Assembly (NCBI RefSeq): GCF_039532605.1
Contig: NZ_BAAARY010000020.1
Coordinates: forward strand, 1 to 49,659
Direction: 5' to 3'
From: Pilimelia columellifera
GTDB taxonomy: Bacteria > Actinomycetota > Actinomycetes > Mycobacteriales > Micromonosporaceae
Length of the DNA stretch: 49,659 nucleotides
Shown: positions 14,495 through 23,790 of the stretch, one piece after another
Position numbering within the stretch: position 1 is the stretch's first letter
Layout of the letters: every line of letters starts with the position of its first letter
Program-made: the position numbers and the translations under genes
The notes under the pieces: model-generated
The model's input: only the letters and a program-made list of their open reading frames with translations
Databases searched by the model: none
Told to the model about the DNA's origin: nothing

Positions 14495-15343
14495 ATGGCT
14501 GAGATCCACCACTTCACGTACGGCTGGTTCAACCCTGTCGTCGCCTTCCTGATGGCGTTCCTGGGGTCGTTGCTCGGGCTCGTGTGCACGGCCCGGGCCC
14601 GCGACTCCCACAGCCCCGGCCGGCGGGCCCGGTGGCTCGGCATCGCCGCCGTCTCCATCGGCGGCACCGGAATCTGGCTCATGCACTTCATGGCCATGCT
14701 CGGCTTCGAGGTCCCCGACGCCGCCATGCGCTTCGACCTCACCATGACCCTCGTCAGCATGGCGCTCGGCGTCATCCCGGTGGCCGTGGGACTGTTCCTG
14801 GTCGGCTGGCGCAACGACACCCCACCGTCCCGGATCATCGGCGGCGGCGTCTTCACCGGCCTCGGCGTGCTCGGCATGCACTACACCGGCATGTGGGGGG
14901 TACGGCTCGGCGGCGAGATCAGCTTCGACCCCGCCCTCGTGATCGCCTCGGCCATCGTGGCGGTCGTCGCCGCCACCGCCGCGCTGTGGTTCGCCACCAC
15001 CGTCCGAGGCTGGGGGCCGATCATCGGCGCCGCCACCACGATGGGCGTCGCCGTATGCGGCATGCACTACACCGGCATGGCGGCGATCGAGGTGAAACTC
15101 TCGCCGATGGCCGGCCCGGTCGAAGGCATCAACCCGTTCACCATGATCGTGCCGATCACGCTGCTGGCCGCGGCCGCTCTCATTGGCATCTTCTTCAGCG
15201 CGCTCCAGGCCATGACCGAGGAGGAGTTCGACCGCGCCCGTCCCGAACAGAAGGACAACCCTGACGCCGCATGGACGCTACGGCAGGTCACGCTCGCCGC
15301 CGCCATGGCTGCGCCCACCGCCGAGCACACCCGGGTCCGGTGA
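14495..15343 (+). CDS. MHYT-domain integral membrane sensor
   Basis: The 282-residue protein has seven predicted helices. The MHYT repeats appear as LMHFMAM (about residue 66), GMHYTGM (about 129) and GMHYTGM (about 190). These Met/His motifs are thought to bind copper or another metal facing the outside and to sense oxygen, CO or NO. Unlike many relatives, no GGDEF, EAL or kinase domain follows, only a ~35-residue cytoplasmic tail. ATG 14495 begins the conserved start MAEIHHFTYGWFNPVVAFLM. The last 66 bp overlap the convergent MFS gene. Confidence 0.9.
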   Translation: MAEIHHFTYGWFNPVVAFLMAFLGSLLGLVCTARARDSHSPGRRARWLGIAAVSIGGTGIWLMHFMAMLGFEVPDAAMRFDLTMTLVSMALGVIPVAVGLFLVGWRNDTPPSRIIGGGVFTGLGVLGMHYTGMWGVRLGGEISFDPALVIASAIVAVVAATAALWFATTVRGWGPIIGAATTMGVAVCGMHYTGMAAIEVKLSPMAGPVEGINPFTMIVPITLLAAAALIGIFFSALQAMTEEEFDRARPEQKDNPDAAWTLRQVTLAAAMAAPTAEHTRVR

Positions 15344-16756
15344 CGCCGCGGGCGGCATCGCCCGTCGGGCGCGGTCCCGCAACATCGTCCGCACCGACCA
15401 CGCGTCCGCCCGACACGATCGCGCCGCCCGCAGATACATCCACCCCGTAGGAACGAACAGCAACTGGCAGACCGCCAACGCCGCGGCGATACCCAACGGC
15501 CCCGGCGCCACCCCGGCCAGACCTCGGGTCAACGCGGCGACCACGGCGGCGCCCGCCGACCGGCCGACGCCGTTGACCAGATTGCCGAGACTGTAGACCG
15601 TGCCTCGGTGCTCAGGCGGGTTCACCTCGACGATCGAGGCGAACCAGTTCGGCGAGTTCGCCGAGGTCAGGCCGACAGCCAACACCGCCAGGCCCCACGT
15701 GAGCGCCGCCGTAGGCTCGGTGACCAGGCTCGCCAGGACCTGCCCGGCGACCGCGGTGGCCGACCCCGGGACCACCGTCACCCTCATCGGGAGGAACAGC
15801 ACGAACAAATAGAGCGGGACCGCGCCGAGCACGCCGATCGCGGCCACCCGCAGCCGCGCCGCCGGGTCCCGCCGCCCCAGCCGGTCCCCGATCGCTCCCC
15901 CGACCAGCGACAACGCGCCGCCGAGCTGGAAAGCGGTGGCGAACACGCTGCCGATGACGATCGCGGTCGGCTCGTCGTACCCCTGCTCCTGTGCCCTGGC
16001 CTGAAACAGCCGGGGCAGCCACACCATCGAACCCAGCGCCGCCTGCGCCGTCAGACCCTGGGCGATCAGCCAGACGTTCGTCCGTCGGCCGAGGATCGAC
16101 GGCAGATCCCTGGGCCCGATCCGCTGTTCGTAACTGCCGCCGGCGGCGAACAACGCCGCAAGCTCAGGCTCGGACCCGCCGCGGGGGACCGGCGCGCTAA
16201 GGCCATACGCCGCAGCGGCGACCACCCCAGCGACGGCCAGCGCCAGGAACGGCCGGCTCCAGTCGCGAGCGCCGAGCAGGCCGCTCAACAAGGTGCCGGT
16301 CAGGGTACCGACTCCCTGGCCCAGGCCCCAGAACGCCAACGCCAGCCCACGCCGGCGGGGCGGCACCAGATCGCTCACGACCGAGAAACCCACCGAGCCG
16401 ACAGCTCCGAGTCCCACCGCGGTGAGCAGTTGCGCGACGACGAACCACGGCAACGAGTCCGCGCTCGCGGTCGCCGCGGCGCCGCCGGACCACACCAGCG
16501 TGCCCACAACCAGCAACCGCCGCCGGTCGAGCCGGTCGCCGGCGTACGCCCAGCCGACCGACGCGACCGCCGTGACCAGGAACGACACCGCGGCCACCAC
16601 GCCGACGGCGGCCTCGGAGACGCCCAGGCCCACGCTGATCGGCGACAGCAACGGCGGAACCAGCCCGATGGCGACGTTGTCCAGACAGGACAGAGCGACG
16701 AAGGCGGCAACCGTGTATGCCCGCCAGGCACGCGGTAGCCAACCAGGCGACGACAT
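15278..16756 (-). CDS. MFS-family membrane transporter
   Basis: The 492-residue major facilitator has about 12 helices. The motif A-like loop between helices 2 and 3 is GWAYAGDRLDRRRLLVVG, and the second-half loop is GGAIGDRLGRRDPAAR. The substrate is unknown. ATG 16756 starts MSSPGWLPRAWR, directly before helix 1. Frames upstream of it lack membrane or conserved features. The last ~22 codons are antisense to the end of the MHYT gene, giving a low-complexity tail (GGGRSHGGGERDLP) that probably grew by stop-codon loss. It begins 58 bp after the VWA gene on the same strand and may be co-transcribed with it. Confidence 0.88.
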   Translation of the reverse strand: MSSPGWLPRAWRAYTVAAFVALSCLDNVAIGLVPPLLSPISVGLGVSEAAVGVVAAVSFLVTAVASVGWAYAGDRLDRRRLLVVGTLVWSGGAAATASADSLPWFVVAQLLTAVGLGAVGSVGFSVVSDLVPPRRRGLALAFWGLGQGVGTLTGTLLSGLLGARDWSRPFLALAVAGVVAAAAYGLSAPVPRGGSEPELAALFAAGGSYEQRIGPRDLPSILGRRTNVWLIAQGLTAQAALGSMVWLPRLFQARAQEQGYDEPTAIVIGSVFATAFQLGGALSLVGGAIGDRLGRRDPAARLRVAAIGVLGAVPLYLFVLFLPMRVTVVPGSATAVAGQVLASLVTEPTAALTWGLAVLAVGLTSANSPNWFASIVEVNPPEHRGTVYSLGNLVNGVGRSAGAAVVAALTRGLAGVAPGPLGIAAALAVCQLLFVPTGWMYLRAARSCRADAWSVRTMLRDRARRAMPPAASPDPGVLGGGRSHGGGERDLP

Positions 16757-16814
16757 GTCGTCAACTGTGACCGCTGGGCAGCGCCGCTGCCAGCGACCCG
16801 CCGACACCGGCCGG

Positions 16815-18536
16815 TCAGCCAGCCGGGCGGGCGCTCGCCCGCTGGGCCATCGCCCGCAGGAAGATCTCCCCGATCTTGGCCGGGTCGTCCGTGACGAAGG
16901 TCGAGCCGCCGGTGGCGTCGCTGATACGTCGCAGCGCGCTCTGATCGGCGTCGCGTCCAATGCCGATCATGGTGATCAGCACCGGACGGTCCGGGTCGGC
17001 CAGCCGACGCAGCTGCCGCAGCAGCTCCGACAACTCAAGTCCGTTCGCGTCCTCGTCCCGGCCGTCGGTGAACACGACGACGGAGTTGATCCGGCCCGGC
17101 TGCCAGTCCTCGATCATCGTTCGGTAGGCCGCCAAGGTCGTGTCATAGAGGCCGGTGCCGCCGCCGTCGTTCGGGCGTAGGCCGTCGATGGCCTTCGCCG
17201 CCGCGGCCCGGTGCGCGTCGTCGAGCTGCCGGACGGGCAGCACCGACAGGTAGTCGCGCGAGCCGTCCAGGTTGGTCGAGAACATCCAGGTGCCGATCGA
17301 CGAGGAGTCGTCGAACAGCGCCAGCCCCCGCCGCGCGGCCTCGGCGGTGACCTCGGACCGGGTCGCCCCGCCCGCGGAGGGAACGGCTTGCAGCATGGAG
17401 CCGGACATGTCGAAGACCGTCAACATCCGGGCCGGCTGGGTCACCGCCGTCCAGGTTGCCAAAACACGATCGATCGCCGCAGCCTGCCCGGCCCCGCCGG
17501 CAGCCAGGGCCGGTTTGGTGGGCGCTGCGGTCGGGGTGATGAAACCGACCGGGGTGGCCCCGTCGGCCGACCGCAGACCCACCCGACCCAACGCCTTGCT
17601 GAAGGTGGCGCCGGCCAGGGCCCGACGCAGGCCCTGGGCCGCGCCGGCCCGGATCGGATCGATGCCCTGCGGCACGACGTACGGGTAGTCGAGCGCGCCG
17701 GCAGCCGGCTGCGGGTACACCGCGGCCAGGGGCGTCGAGGGGTTGGCAGCGTTGTAGCCGATCACCTGATGCTCGGCCAACGGCGCTGCCCCGATGCCGG
17801 GGCGGGGGTCGCCGGCCGCGGCGGTGAGTCGCTTCAGCAACGTGGCCGGGTCCGACGCCCGGCCCTGCGCCAGCGCGCGCATCGCCCGCGCCATGGCGGG
17901 ACCGGCGGAGGCGGCGTCACCGCCCGCGCGCGCCAGCGCCAACAGGCCACTGAGACTGGCGGCGTCGCGGCTCGGCTCGACCACGCCGAGGCTCAGCGGG
18001 TCGTCGACGGCAAGCTGGCCGACCACCGTCTGCCAATTGATCTGGTTGCCCGGCCAACCGAGCCGGCGGGCTACCGGCTCCGGCATGGCCAGCACGACGG
18101 GGCTCTGCGCGACCGGGTCGGCCGTGGGCGGGAAGCCGTCGATCGCGGCGGCGAGACGTGCCGGCCAGGTCGACGAATCGGGAATCCAGACATCGGGGAC
18201 GGACGCGACGCCGCTCGGCGCCCCGAGGCTGTCGAGGATGACACCGTGCCGGGCGGCGATGGCGCCGGCGACCTCGGCCGGGTCGGCCTGGACGACCTGA
18301 ACCGCGACACACAGCCCGTTCACCTCGGCCCCGTCGACCGTCCAGCGGTCGGCGGCGGCTTGAACGGCGGGGGCGATCTGCGCGGCGGCGCCGACCCGCA
18401 GCCGGGCCTGGCCGCGACAGTCGGGGCCCGGATTGGCCGCCACCACAGCCCAGGTGCCGCCGACCACGACAGCGACCCCCACGACCGCGGCGACAACCGC
18501 GGGCGAGTAGGAACGGAGCTGGTGACGGCCTGGCAC
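16815..18536 (-). CDS. Membrane-anchored binding-protein-like / VWA-domain protein
   Basis: The 573-residue protein has one N-terminal helix (VVAAVVGVAVVVGGTWAVVA). An extracellular solute-binding-like region follows (about residues 40-330) and then a von Willebrand A domain (about 365-560). The MIDAS metal site is intact: DMSGS, GGGTGLYDT and FTDGRDEDANG. It probably works outside the cell in adhesion or complex assembly. The GTG start at 18536 has only a weak purine tract upstream. It lies 113 bp behind the conservon on the same strand with an AT-rich promoter-like gap between, so it may have its own promoter yet be functionally linked. Confidence 0.85.
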   Translation of the reverse strand: MPGRHQLRSYSPAVVAAVVGVAVVVGGTWAVVAANPGPDCRGQARLRVGAAAQIAPAVQAAADRWTVDGAEVNGLCVAVQVVQADPAEVAGAIAARHGVILDSLGAPSGVASVPDVWIPDSSTWPARLAAAIDGFPPTADPVAQSPVVLAMPEPVARRLGWPGNQINWQTVVGQLAVDDPLSLGVVEPSRDAASLSGLLALARAGGDAASAGPAMARAMRALAQGRASDPATLLKRLTAAAGDPRPGIGAAPLAEHQVIGYNAANPSTPLAAVYPQPAAGALDYPYVVPQGIDPIRAGAAQGLRRALAGATFSKALGRVGLRSADGATPVGFITPTAAPTKPALAAGGAGQAAAIDRVLATWTAVTQPARMLTVFDMSGSMLQAVPSAGGATRSEVTAEAARRGLALFDDSSSIGTWMFSTNLDGSRDYLSVLPVRQLDDAHRAAAAKAIDGLRPNDGGGTGLYDTTLAAYRTMIEDWQPGRINSVVVFTDGRDEDANGLELSELLRQLRRLADPDRPVLITMIGIGRDADQSALRRISDATGGSTFVTDDPAKIGEIFLRAMAQRASARPAG

Positions 18537-18587
18537 GAGCCTGATGGTCCGGCCGCCGCCAGCCGGTAGCCAGAGGTGGGCCGCAAC

Positions 18588-18630
18588 AGTTATCGAATAG
18601 AGATCTATCTATCTGTTAGTTCGTGATAAC
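18588..18630 (-). promoter_or_regulatory. AT-rich promoter-like patch before the VWA gene
   Basis: Among GC-rich surroundings, this 43-bp segment is markedly AT-rich, with direct ATCTATCT repeats and a loose inverted repeat, GTTATC (18589-18594) / GATAAC (18625-18630). On the minus strand TATTCG or GATAAC may act as -10 elements for the VWA gene. Confidence 0.4.
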
Positions 18631-18649
18631 ACGCCGAAACGGCTGGTCA

Positions 18650-19252
18650 TCAGGGCTGTCGAGCCATTGACGTCACATCCGAGCGGGCCACCTGGTCCAT
18701 CACATGCTCGACCAGGGTGATGAGCACATCCTTACTCGAACGACGGTCCCGGGCGTCACACAACACCACCGGGACCTCCGGGTCCAGATCCAGCGCGTTG
18801 CGGACGGCCTGCGCGGCGAACCGCTGCTCGCCGTCGAAACAGTTCACCGCCACCAGGAACGGCGTCCCGCGACGCTCGAAGTAGTCGACCGACGGGAAGC
18901 AGTCCGCCAACCGTCGGGTGTCCGCCAACACCACCGCGCCCAACGCGCCATGCGCCAGCTCGTCCCACAGGAACCAGAACCGGTCCTGCCCCGGGGTGCC
19001 GAACAGGTACAGGACGATGTCCGAGCCGACACTGATCCGGCCGAAGTCCATCGCCACCGTGGTCGTCGTCTTCTGCTCGATGCCCGACGTGTCGTCGGTG
19101 TCGACCCCCACGCTGGTCAACACCTCCTCGGTGTGCAGCGGACGGATCTCGCTGACCGCGCCGACCAGGGTCGTCTTGCCAACGCCGAAGCCACCCGCGA
19201 CGAGGATCTTCAACGCCAGCGGAACCCCGTGCTCAGAGCGCCCGAAGCCCAT
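18650..19252 (-). CDS. Conservon GTPase (CvnD-type)
   Basis: The 200-residue Ras-like small GTPase is the last member of the conservon. The P-loop is GGFGVGKTT (residues 20-28), the switch II region is GTPGQDRFWFLWDEL, and the base-recognition motif is the variant NCFD in place of NKxD. It is cytoplasmic. In Streptomyces it works with the Roadblock and DUF742 partners as an output of the sensor protein, by analogy with eukaryotic G-protein signalling. ATG 19252 (MGFGRSEHG) overlaps the DUF742 gene by 20 nt. The frame extends further up to 19378, but that part is antisense to nothing useful and is not conserved. Confidence 0.93.
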   Translation of the reverse strand: MGFGRSEHGVPLALKILVAGGFGVGKTTLVGAVSEIRPLHTEEVLTSVGVDTDDTSGIEQKTTTTVAMDFGRISVGSDIVLYLFGTPGQDRFWFLWDELAHGALGAVVLADTRRLADCFPSVDYFERRGTPFLVAVNCFDGEQRFAAQAVRNALDLDPEVPVVLCDARDRRSSKDVLITLVEHVMDQVARSDVTSMARQP

Positions 19253-19613
19253 TGACCACCGCCTTGAGAACGTGTTCGTCGGGCAACCGCCCCAACCGGG
19301 GAGCCTCGTGCAGCGCGATGAGGCGCTCCGCCGCCAGATCTCCCAGCAAGACCTGGACCACGCCCAACGCCAGATCAAGGTCAGCGGCCAGGTCCGCGAC
19401 GGTGATCGGCGCCACCGCCGCCGCCAGGATGGCCAGGTGCTCCGGTTGGAGGTCCACCGTCAGCGCCCCGCCCAGCGGGGCCGCCCGCACCACCGACACC
19501 ACGTCGAAGCGGATCGACTCCGACCGGGTCCGACCACGGGTCAGTGTGTAGGGACGCACCACCGGACCGGCGTCCCGGTCCCAGCAGGTCGCGTCCACGG
19601 GTCTACCCGACAT
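19233..19613 (-). CDS. DUF742 protein (CvnC-type)
   Basis: The 126-residue winged-helix-like protein begins VVRPYTLTRGRTR and ends RLGRLPDEHVLKAVVNGLRAL, both diagnostic of DUF742. It overlaps the Roadblock gene by 11 nt and the GTPase gene by 20 nt, so translation is coupled. In characterised conservons it is a partner of the GTPase and the kinase-like protein. Confidence 0.93.
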   Translation of the reverse strand: MSGRPVDATCWDRDAGPVVRPYTLTRGRTRSESIRFDVVSVVRAAPLGGALTVDLQPEHLAILAAAVAPITVADLAADLDLALGVVQVLLGDLAAERLIALHEAPRLGRLPDEHVLKAVVNGLRAL

Positions 19614-20019
19614 CGCCGTCAGCCTCCTCCGGCCGCGTCCGGGTGGGCGCGCTCAGGTCCGCGCCCACCCGCACGACCAGCATCGCCATCTCGTACGCCA
19701 CCACGCCCATGTCCGCGTCGGCGCCGGCCAACACCGCCAGACAAGCTCCCTGCCCGGCCGCGCTGACGAAGAAGTATGCCTCGTCCATCTCCACGACCGT
19801 CTGGCGCACCTCACCGGCGGCGAACTGGCGGCTGGCGCTGCGGGCCAGCCCCTGGAACCCGGCGGCCATAGCGGCCAGGTGCTCGGAATCCTCGCGGGTG
19901 AGACCCTTGGAAACGCCGATCGGCAGCCCGTCGGACGACAACACCACGGCGTGTAGGGCCGAAGGCACCCGTTGCGTCAGGTCCTCGACCATCCAGTCCA
20001 GCCGCCGTGGTCGCGTCAC
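19603..20019 (-). CDS. Roadblock/LC7-domain protein (CvnB-type)
   Basis: The 138-residue protein holds one Roadblock/LC7 domain (LDWMVEDLTQRVPSALHAVV, LSSDGLPIGVSKGLTRE, LAVLAGADADMGVVAYEMAM). It is the putative GTPase-activating or scaffold partner of the conservon GTPase. GTG 20019 makes a GTGA overlap with the stop of the upstream sensor gene, which decides the start over a longer open frame. Confidence 0.93.
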   Translation of the reverse strand: MTRPRRLDWMVEDLTQRVPSALHAVVLSSDGLPIGVSKGLTREDSEHLAAMAAGFQGLARSASRQFAAGEVRQTVVEMDEAYFFVSAAGQGACLAVLAGADADMGVVAYEMAMLVVRVGADLSAPTRTRPEEADGDVG

Positions 20020-22337
20020 TGCTCCTCCTCGCCCGGCCCCGCCGGCAATCCCCGAACCGCGTCCGCCCGACCCCGGCGGGTCTGCGACTGTAGCTCTGAC
20101 ATCAGCTGTCGCACCTGCGCCGGGGTGCGTCCACCCGGGAGCGCGAGCGGCTCGGTCGGCTCCGCCGCCGAGCCGGACGCCCCCGTGGGCCCTGACGCTG
20201 TGACGTCGGCGCGCAACTGCGGCGCCAAACTCGCCTGCCGGACCCGCTTGGGCAGCCCGTCCGCCGACACCTCCGCCGACACCTCCGCCGGCGCCGACGG
20301 CCGCCGCCCGTCCGGCCGGGCCGCGCCGACCGGGAGTGCCGCCGCGCCCGACGGCATGCGCTGGCGCGGCAGCGCCACGTCCGGCACCGCCCACAGCCGG
20401 CCGTCCCGGCGCGTCACCTGAGCCGGCGCCCGAGCCGCCACCGCACCGGCCTCATCGGTCACCGCCAACGACGGAGGCAGCAGCGCCACCGCCGTCACCC
20501 CGCCGTACGGGGACTGCCGCAACTGCACCGCCACGCCGTGCCGGGCCGCGAGCCGGGCCACCACGAACAGACCCAGCCGCGCGCTGGTGGCGGGCTCGAA
20601 CTCCGGCGGCGACGCCAACCGCGCGTTGGCGTCCGCCAACGCCTCCGCCGACATGCCCAGGCCCCGGTCCTCGACCTCGATCGCGACCCCCGACGGCACC
20701 GCCTGCGCGCTGACCCGGACCCGGCTCTGCGGCGGCGAGTACGACGTGGCGTTCTCCACCAGCTCAGCCAACAGATGGATCACATCTCCGACGGCCCGCC
20801 CGACCACCGCCACGGCTGCCCCCGCCCGCACATCGACCCGGGCGTAGTCCTCCACCTCGGACACCGAGCCGCGGATCACATCGACGAGCGGCACCGGCTC
20901 CCGCCAGCCCCGGCTCGGGCGCGCTCCGGCGAGGATGACCAGATCCTCCGCGTGCCGGCGCATCCGGGTAGCCAGATGATCGACGCGGAAGAGATCGGCC
21001 AGCACGTCCGGGTCGATGGCGTCGCGTTCCATCGCGTCCAGCAGCGCCAGCTGCCGGTACAGCAACGTCTGGTTACGGCGGGCGATGTTGAGGAACACAT
21101 CGTTGAGGCCTTTGCGGAACGCCGCCTCGTCGACCGCCGCCCGCACCGCCGTGCGCTGCACCTGCGCGAAAGCCCGACCCAGCTCCCCCAACTCGTCCGG
21201 CCCGTACGACAGCGCCGGCGCCTCCTCGGCGACGTTCACCTCCTCGCCCCGCCTGAGCCTCGCCACCACCCCGGGCAGGCGCTCGCCGGACAGCTCCAAC
21301 GCGGCCTGCCGAAGCTGACCGAGCCGGTCGAGCACCGACCGGGCGATCCGCACCGAGATGAGGATCGTGGCCAGCAACGCCAGCAGGCCCAGGATGCCGG
21401 CGAGAGCGAGCCTCAGGACGATCCGCACCGCGATCGGCTCGGCCTGCGCGGCCACCGCTCGGGCCTGGCCGACCTCGAAAGCCCGGGCTGCCGCGGCCAC
21501 GCCGCCCGCCGCCTCGCGCCACTGCCGTGTCTCCACCGGCGGGGCCTCGTTGGGGCGGGCCCTGGCCACCAGAACGTCCTCCATGGCAACCAGGTCGGTG
21601 GCCGCACGGCTGGTCGTCAACGCCCGGAAACCCGCGCGACCTGACTCAGGCAGCGCCGCCGCCGCGTCGCCGGCCAGCAGCCGTCGCAGGCCGATCAACT
21701 GGCTGACCTTGCTCGCCTCGTCGTCAACGAAACGGCCGGCCCGCAGCGCGCCGGACACCAGGGCGTCCTCCTGAGCCAACAGCTCCCGGGACCGGCTCAG
21801 ACTGATCAACGACCGGGCCCGGGGGCCCAGCTCCTGGTCCCCGACGGCCGCGATCGCCGGAAGCAGCTGGAACACCGCGTCGATGATCACCGTGTACACC
21901 GCCAGGGCGCCGACCCGGTTCACCTCCCGACGGTCGATGAGCGCCCGGCCGGAGGCGAGCGAGTCCAGGACGACGTGCACCTCAGCCAACCGGCCCACCG
22001 CGGCGCCGCGCAGCGCATCGCGGGCGTCCGGATCGGACGACAGCCGACGGAACACGGCGGCGGCCCGGTCGGTGTTGTCCCGGTGCTGGTCCATCGACGG
22101 CAGCGGACTCTGCCCACCGAGGTAGACCAACGAGAGCTGACGCTCCCGCTGCAGCTCGGTGACCAGGCGCTCGGCCGGCTCGGCGACCTGCTCGGACAGC
22201 GTCTCAAAGCGCAGCAGCTGGACCGCCGGCCTGGCCGCCAACGACACCGCGTAACCCCACAGCAGCAGCATCGCCGCCACTGGCGCCACCAGCAGGGCGA
22301 TCATCTTCGAACGGATCGACCAGTTGCGGGTATTCAT
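20016..22337 (-). CDS. Conservon sensor histidine kinase-like protein (CvnA-type, NIT domain)
   Basis: The 773-residue membrane sensor has helix 1 at residues ~10-32, an extracellular nitrate/nitrite-sensing (NIT) domain to about 300 (LQRERQLSLVYLGG) and helix 2 at about 310-335 (LALAGILGLLALLATILISV). It continues with a HAMP segment and an ATPase domain with N box HLLAELVENATSYSPP, VEDRGLGMS and ARLGLFVVARLAARHG. As in other conservons, the dimerisation region (IARRNQTLLYRQLALLDAME) has no standard phospho-His box. The last ~170 residues are a disordered Pro/Ala-rich tail. It heads the operon, with a 110-bp gap upstream. Confidence 0.93.
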   Translation of the reverse strand: MNTRNWSIRSKMIALLVAPVAAMLLLWGYAVSLAARPAVQLLRFETLSEQVAEPAERLVTELQRERQLSLVYLGGQSPLPSMDQHRDNTDRAAAVFRRLSSDPDARDALRGAAVGRLAEVHVVLDSLASGRALIDRREVNRVGALAVYTVIIDAVFQLLPAIAAVGDQELGPRARSLISLSRSRELLAQEDALVSGALRAGRFVDDEASKVSQLIGLRRLLAGDAAAALPESGRAGFRALTTSRAATDLVAMEDVLVARARPNEAPPVETRQWREAAGGVAAAARAFEVGQARAVAAQAEPIAVRIVLRLALAGILGLLALLATILISVRIARSVLDRLGQLRQAALELSGERLPGVVARLRRGEEVNVAEEAPALSYGPDELGELGRAFAQVQRTAVRAAVDEAAFRKGLNDVFLNIARRNQTLLYRQLALLDAMERDAIDPDVLADLFRVDHLATRMRRHAEDLVILAGARPSRGWREPVPLVDVIRGSVSEVEDYARVDVRAGAAVAVVGRAVGDVIHLLAELVENATSYSPPQSRVRVSAQAVPSGVAIEVEDRGLGMSAEALADANARLASPPEFEPATSARLGLFVVARLAARHGVAVQLRQSPYGGVTAVALLPPSLAVTDEAGAVAARAPAQVTRRDGRLWAVPDVALPRQRMPSGAAALPVGAARPDGRRPSAPAEVSAEVSADGLPKRVRQASLAPQLRADVTASGPTGASGSAAEPTEPLALPGGRTPAQVRQLMSELQSQTRRGRADAVRGLPAGPGEEEQ

Positions 22338-22446
22338 CGGACCTCAACAAGCCGTCCACAAAGTATCGACAGAGCCATCGACATCATAGGTTCATCACAG
22401 CCCGGTCCGCGAGGCTTGACACCGTGCCGTAGCTTCACGCGCGGCG

Positions 22447-23790
22447 CTAGCCGACGGCGTCGACCACCTCGCCGAGGCCGGTGGACGCCAGGTCCGCGCG
22501 CACCACGGCGGCGTCACCCTCGACCACGATCACCAGGTCGTCGGGGCGTAGGTGCGCCAAGGCCGCCCGCGACGCGTCAGCCACCGAGGTCGACAGCAGA
22601 CGCTCACGCAGCATGGCGTGGTAGTCATCGGGCAGGTCGTGCGTCACCAGGGTCGCCAGGGCGTCGGTGATGGCGGCCGGGGTCTGCATCTCCACCGACA
22701 GCTGCCCGGCCCGCCAGGTCCGGGCGACCGCCAGCTCGTCCTCGGTGACGCCCTCCGCCCTGGTCCGGACGATCTCGGCGACGGTGTCCGCCAGGGCCGG
22801 CCCGGTCACCGCCGTCTGCACCGACGTGCTCACGGTGAACCGACCGAACCGGCGGCTGAACACGAACTCGCCCCGGATGCCGTAGGTGTAACCGCGCACC
22901 TCGCGGATGAGGTGGTTGAGCCGCGAGGTGAACGCTCCGCCCAGGACCGTGCCGGCGAGTGTCACCGGGACGTGGTCGGGGTGGGCCCGGTGCGGGCCGA
23001 GATGGCCCAGCCGCAGCGTCGACTGCACCGCCCCGGGCCGGTCCACGAGGATGATCCGCCGGGAACCGGCCAGCTCGGCGCCGACCAGCCCCGACTCCGG
23101 TGTGGTCGGCTCGCCGGTGCCGGCGAACGCCACCGACCCGAGCGAGGACAGGTCGAGCCGGTCCAGATCTCCGGCGACCAGCAGCACGCCGGGTCGGCGG
23201 AGCCACCGCTCGTGGAAGGCGCTCAGATCCTCGACGCGGAGACCGGCGACCGAGTCGGGGTCGCCGTGCGCCGGCCGACCGGGCCGCTGGTGGCCGAAGA
23301 GCGCGGCCCGCAGCGCCGCGTCGGCCCGCGGTCCCGGGTTGGCCCACTCCATCCGCAGCGCCGACACCTCGTCGTCGCGGACCCGGTTGAGATCGTCCGG
23401 GTCCAGCCGAGGCGTACGCACCGCCTCGGCCAGGAGTCCGACGGCGGCCAGCAGCCGGTCGGTCGGCGCCTCGACGCCAGCGGCGGCGCTGTCCCAGTCG
23501 ACACTGGTGAACAGCGAGGCGCCGAGCCGCTCCATGGCCAGCGCGAACGCGGTGGCGTCCCGGACCGCGGTGCCCTCCTCAATGGCCTTGAGCAACACCG
23601 AGGCGGTGCCCTCGCGGCCGTCCGGCTCCCGGCTGGCCCCGGCGTCGAGCAGCAGCGCGGCGACAGCCAGCGGACGGCCGGGCAGGTGGGCGGCCAATAC
23701 CTGCCCGCCGGCAACCCGCAGCCGGACGATGCGCGGAAACGTGTACGGCCGGGCCTGACCCGGCCCCGGACGTTCGGACACCAGCGTCAT
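22447..23790 (-). CDS. M16-family peptidase-like protein, non-catalytic partner
   Basis: The 447-residue member of the M16 (pitrilysin/processing peptidase) family has the expected two-lobe fold (LRVAGGQVLAAHLPGRPLAV, EGTASVLLKAIEEG, GWGEFV-like beta regions, YGIRGEFVFSRRFGRF). The zinc motif HxxEH is missing; the equivalent position reads LLDAGASREPDGREGTAS. It therefore resembles the alpha-type partner of heterodimeric bacterial M16B proteases. ATG 23790 forms an ATGA overlap with the upstream catalytic subunit, which supports equal production and a complex. Confidence 0.88.
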   Translation of the reverse strand: MTLVSERPGPGQARPYTFPRIVRLRVAGGQVLAAHLPGRPLAVAALLLDAGASREPDGREGTASVLLKAIEEGTAVRDATAFALAMERLGASLFTSVDWDSAAAGVEAPTDRLLAAVGLLAEAVRTPRLDPDDLNRVRDDEVSALRMEWANPGPRADAALRAALFGHQRPGRPAHGDPDSVAGLRVEDLSAFHERWLRRPGVLLVAGDLDRLDLSSLGSVAFAGTGEPTTPESGLVGAELAGSRRIILVDRPGAVQSTLRLGHLGPHRAHPDHVPVTLAGTVLGGAFTSRLNHLIREVRGYTYGIRGEFVFSRRFGRFTVSTSVQTAVTGPALADTVAEIVRTRAEGVTEDELAVARTWRAGQLSVEMQTPAAITDALATLVTHDLPDDYHAMLRERLLSTSVADASRAALAHLRPDDLVIVVEGDAAVVRADLASTGLGEVVDAVG

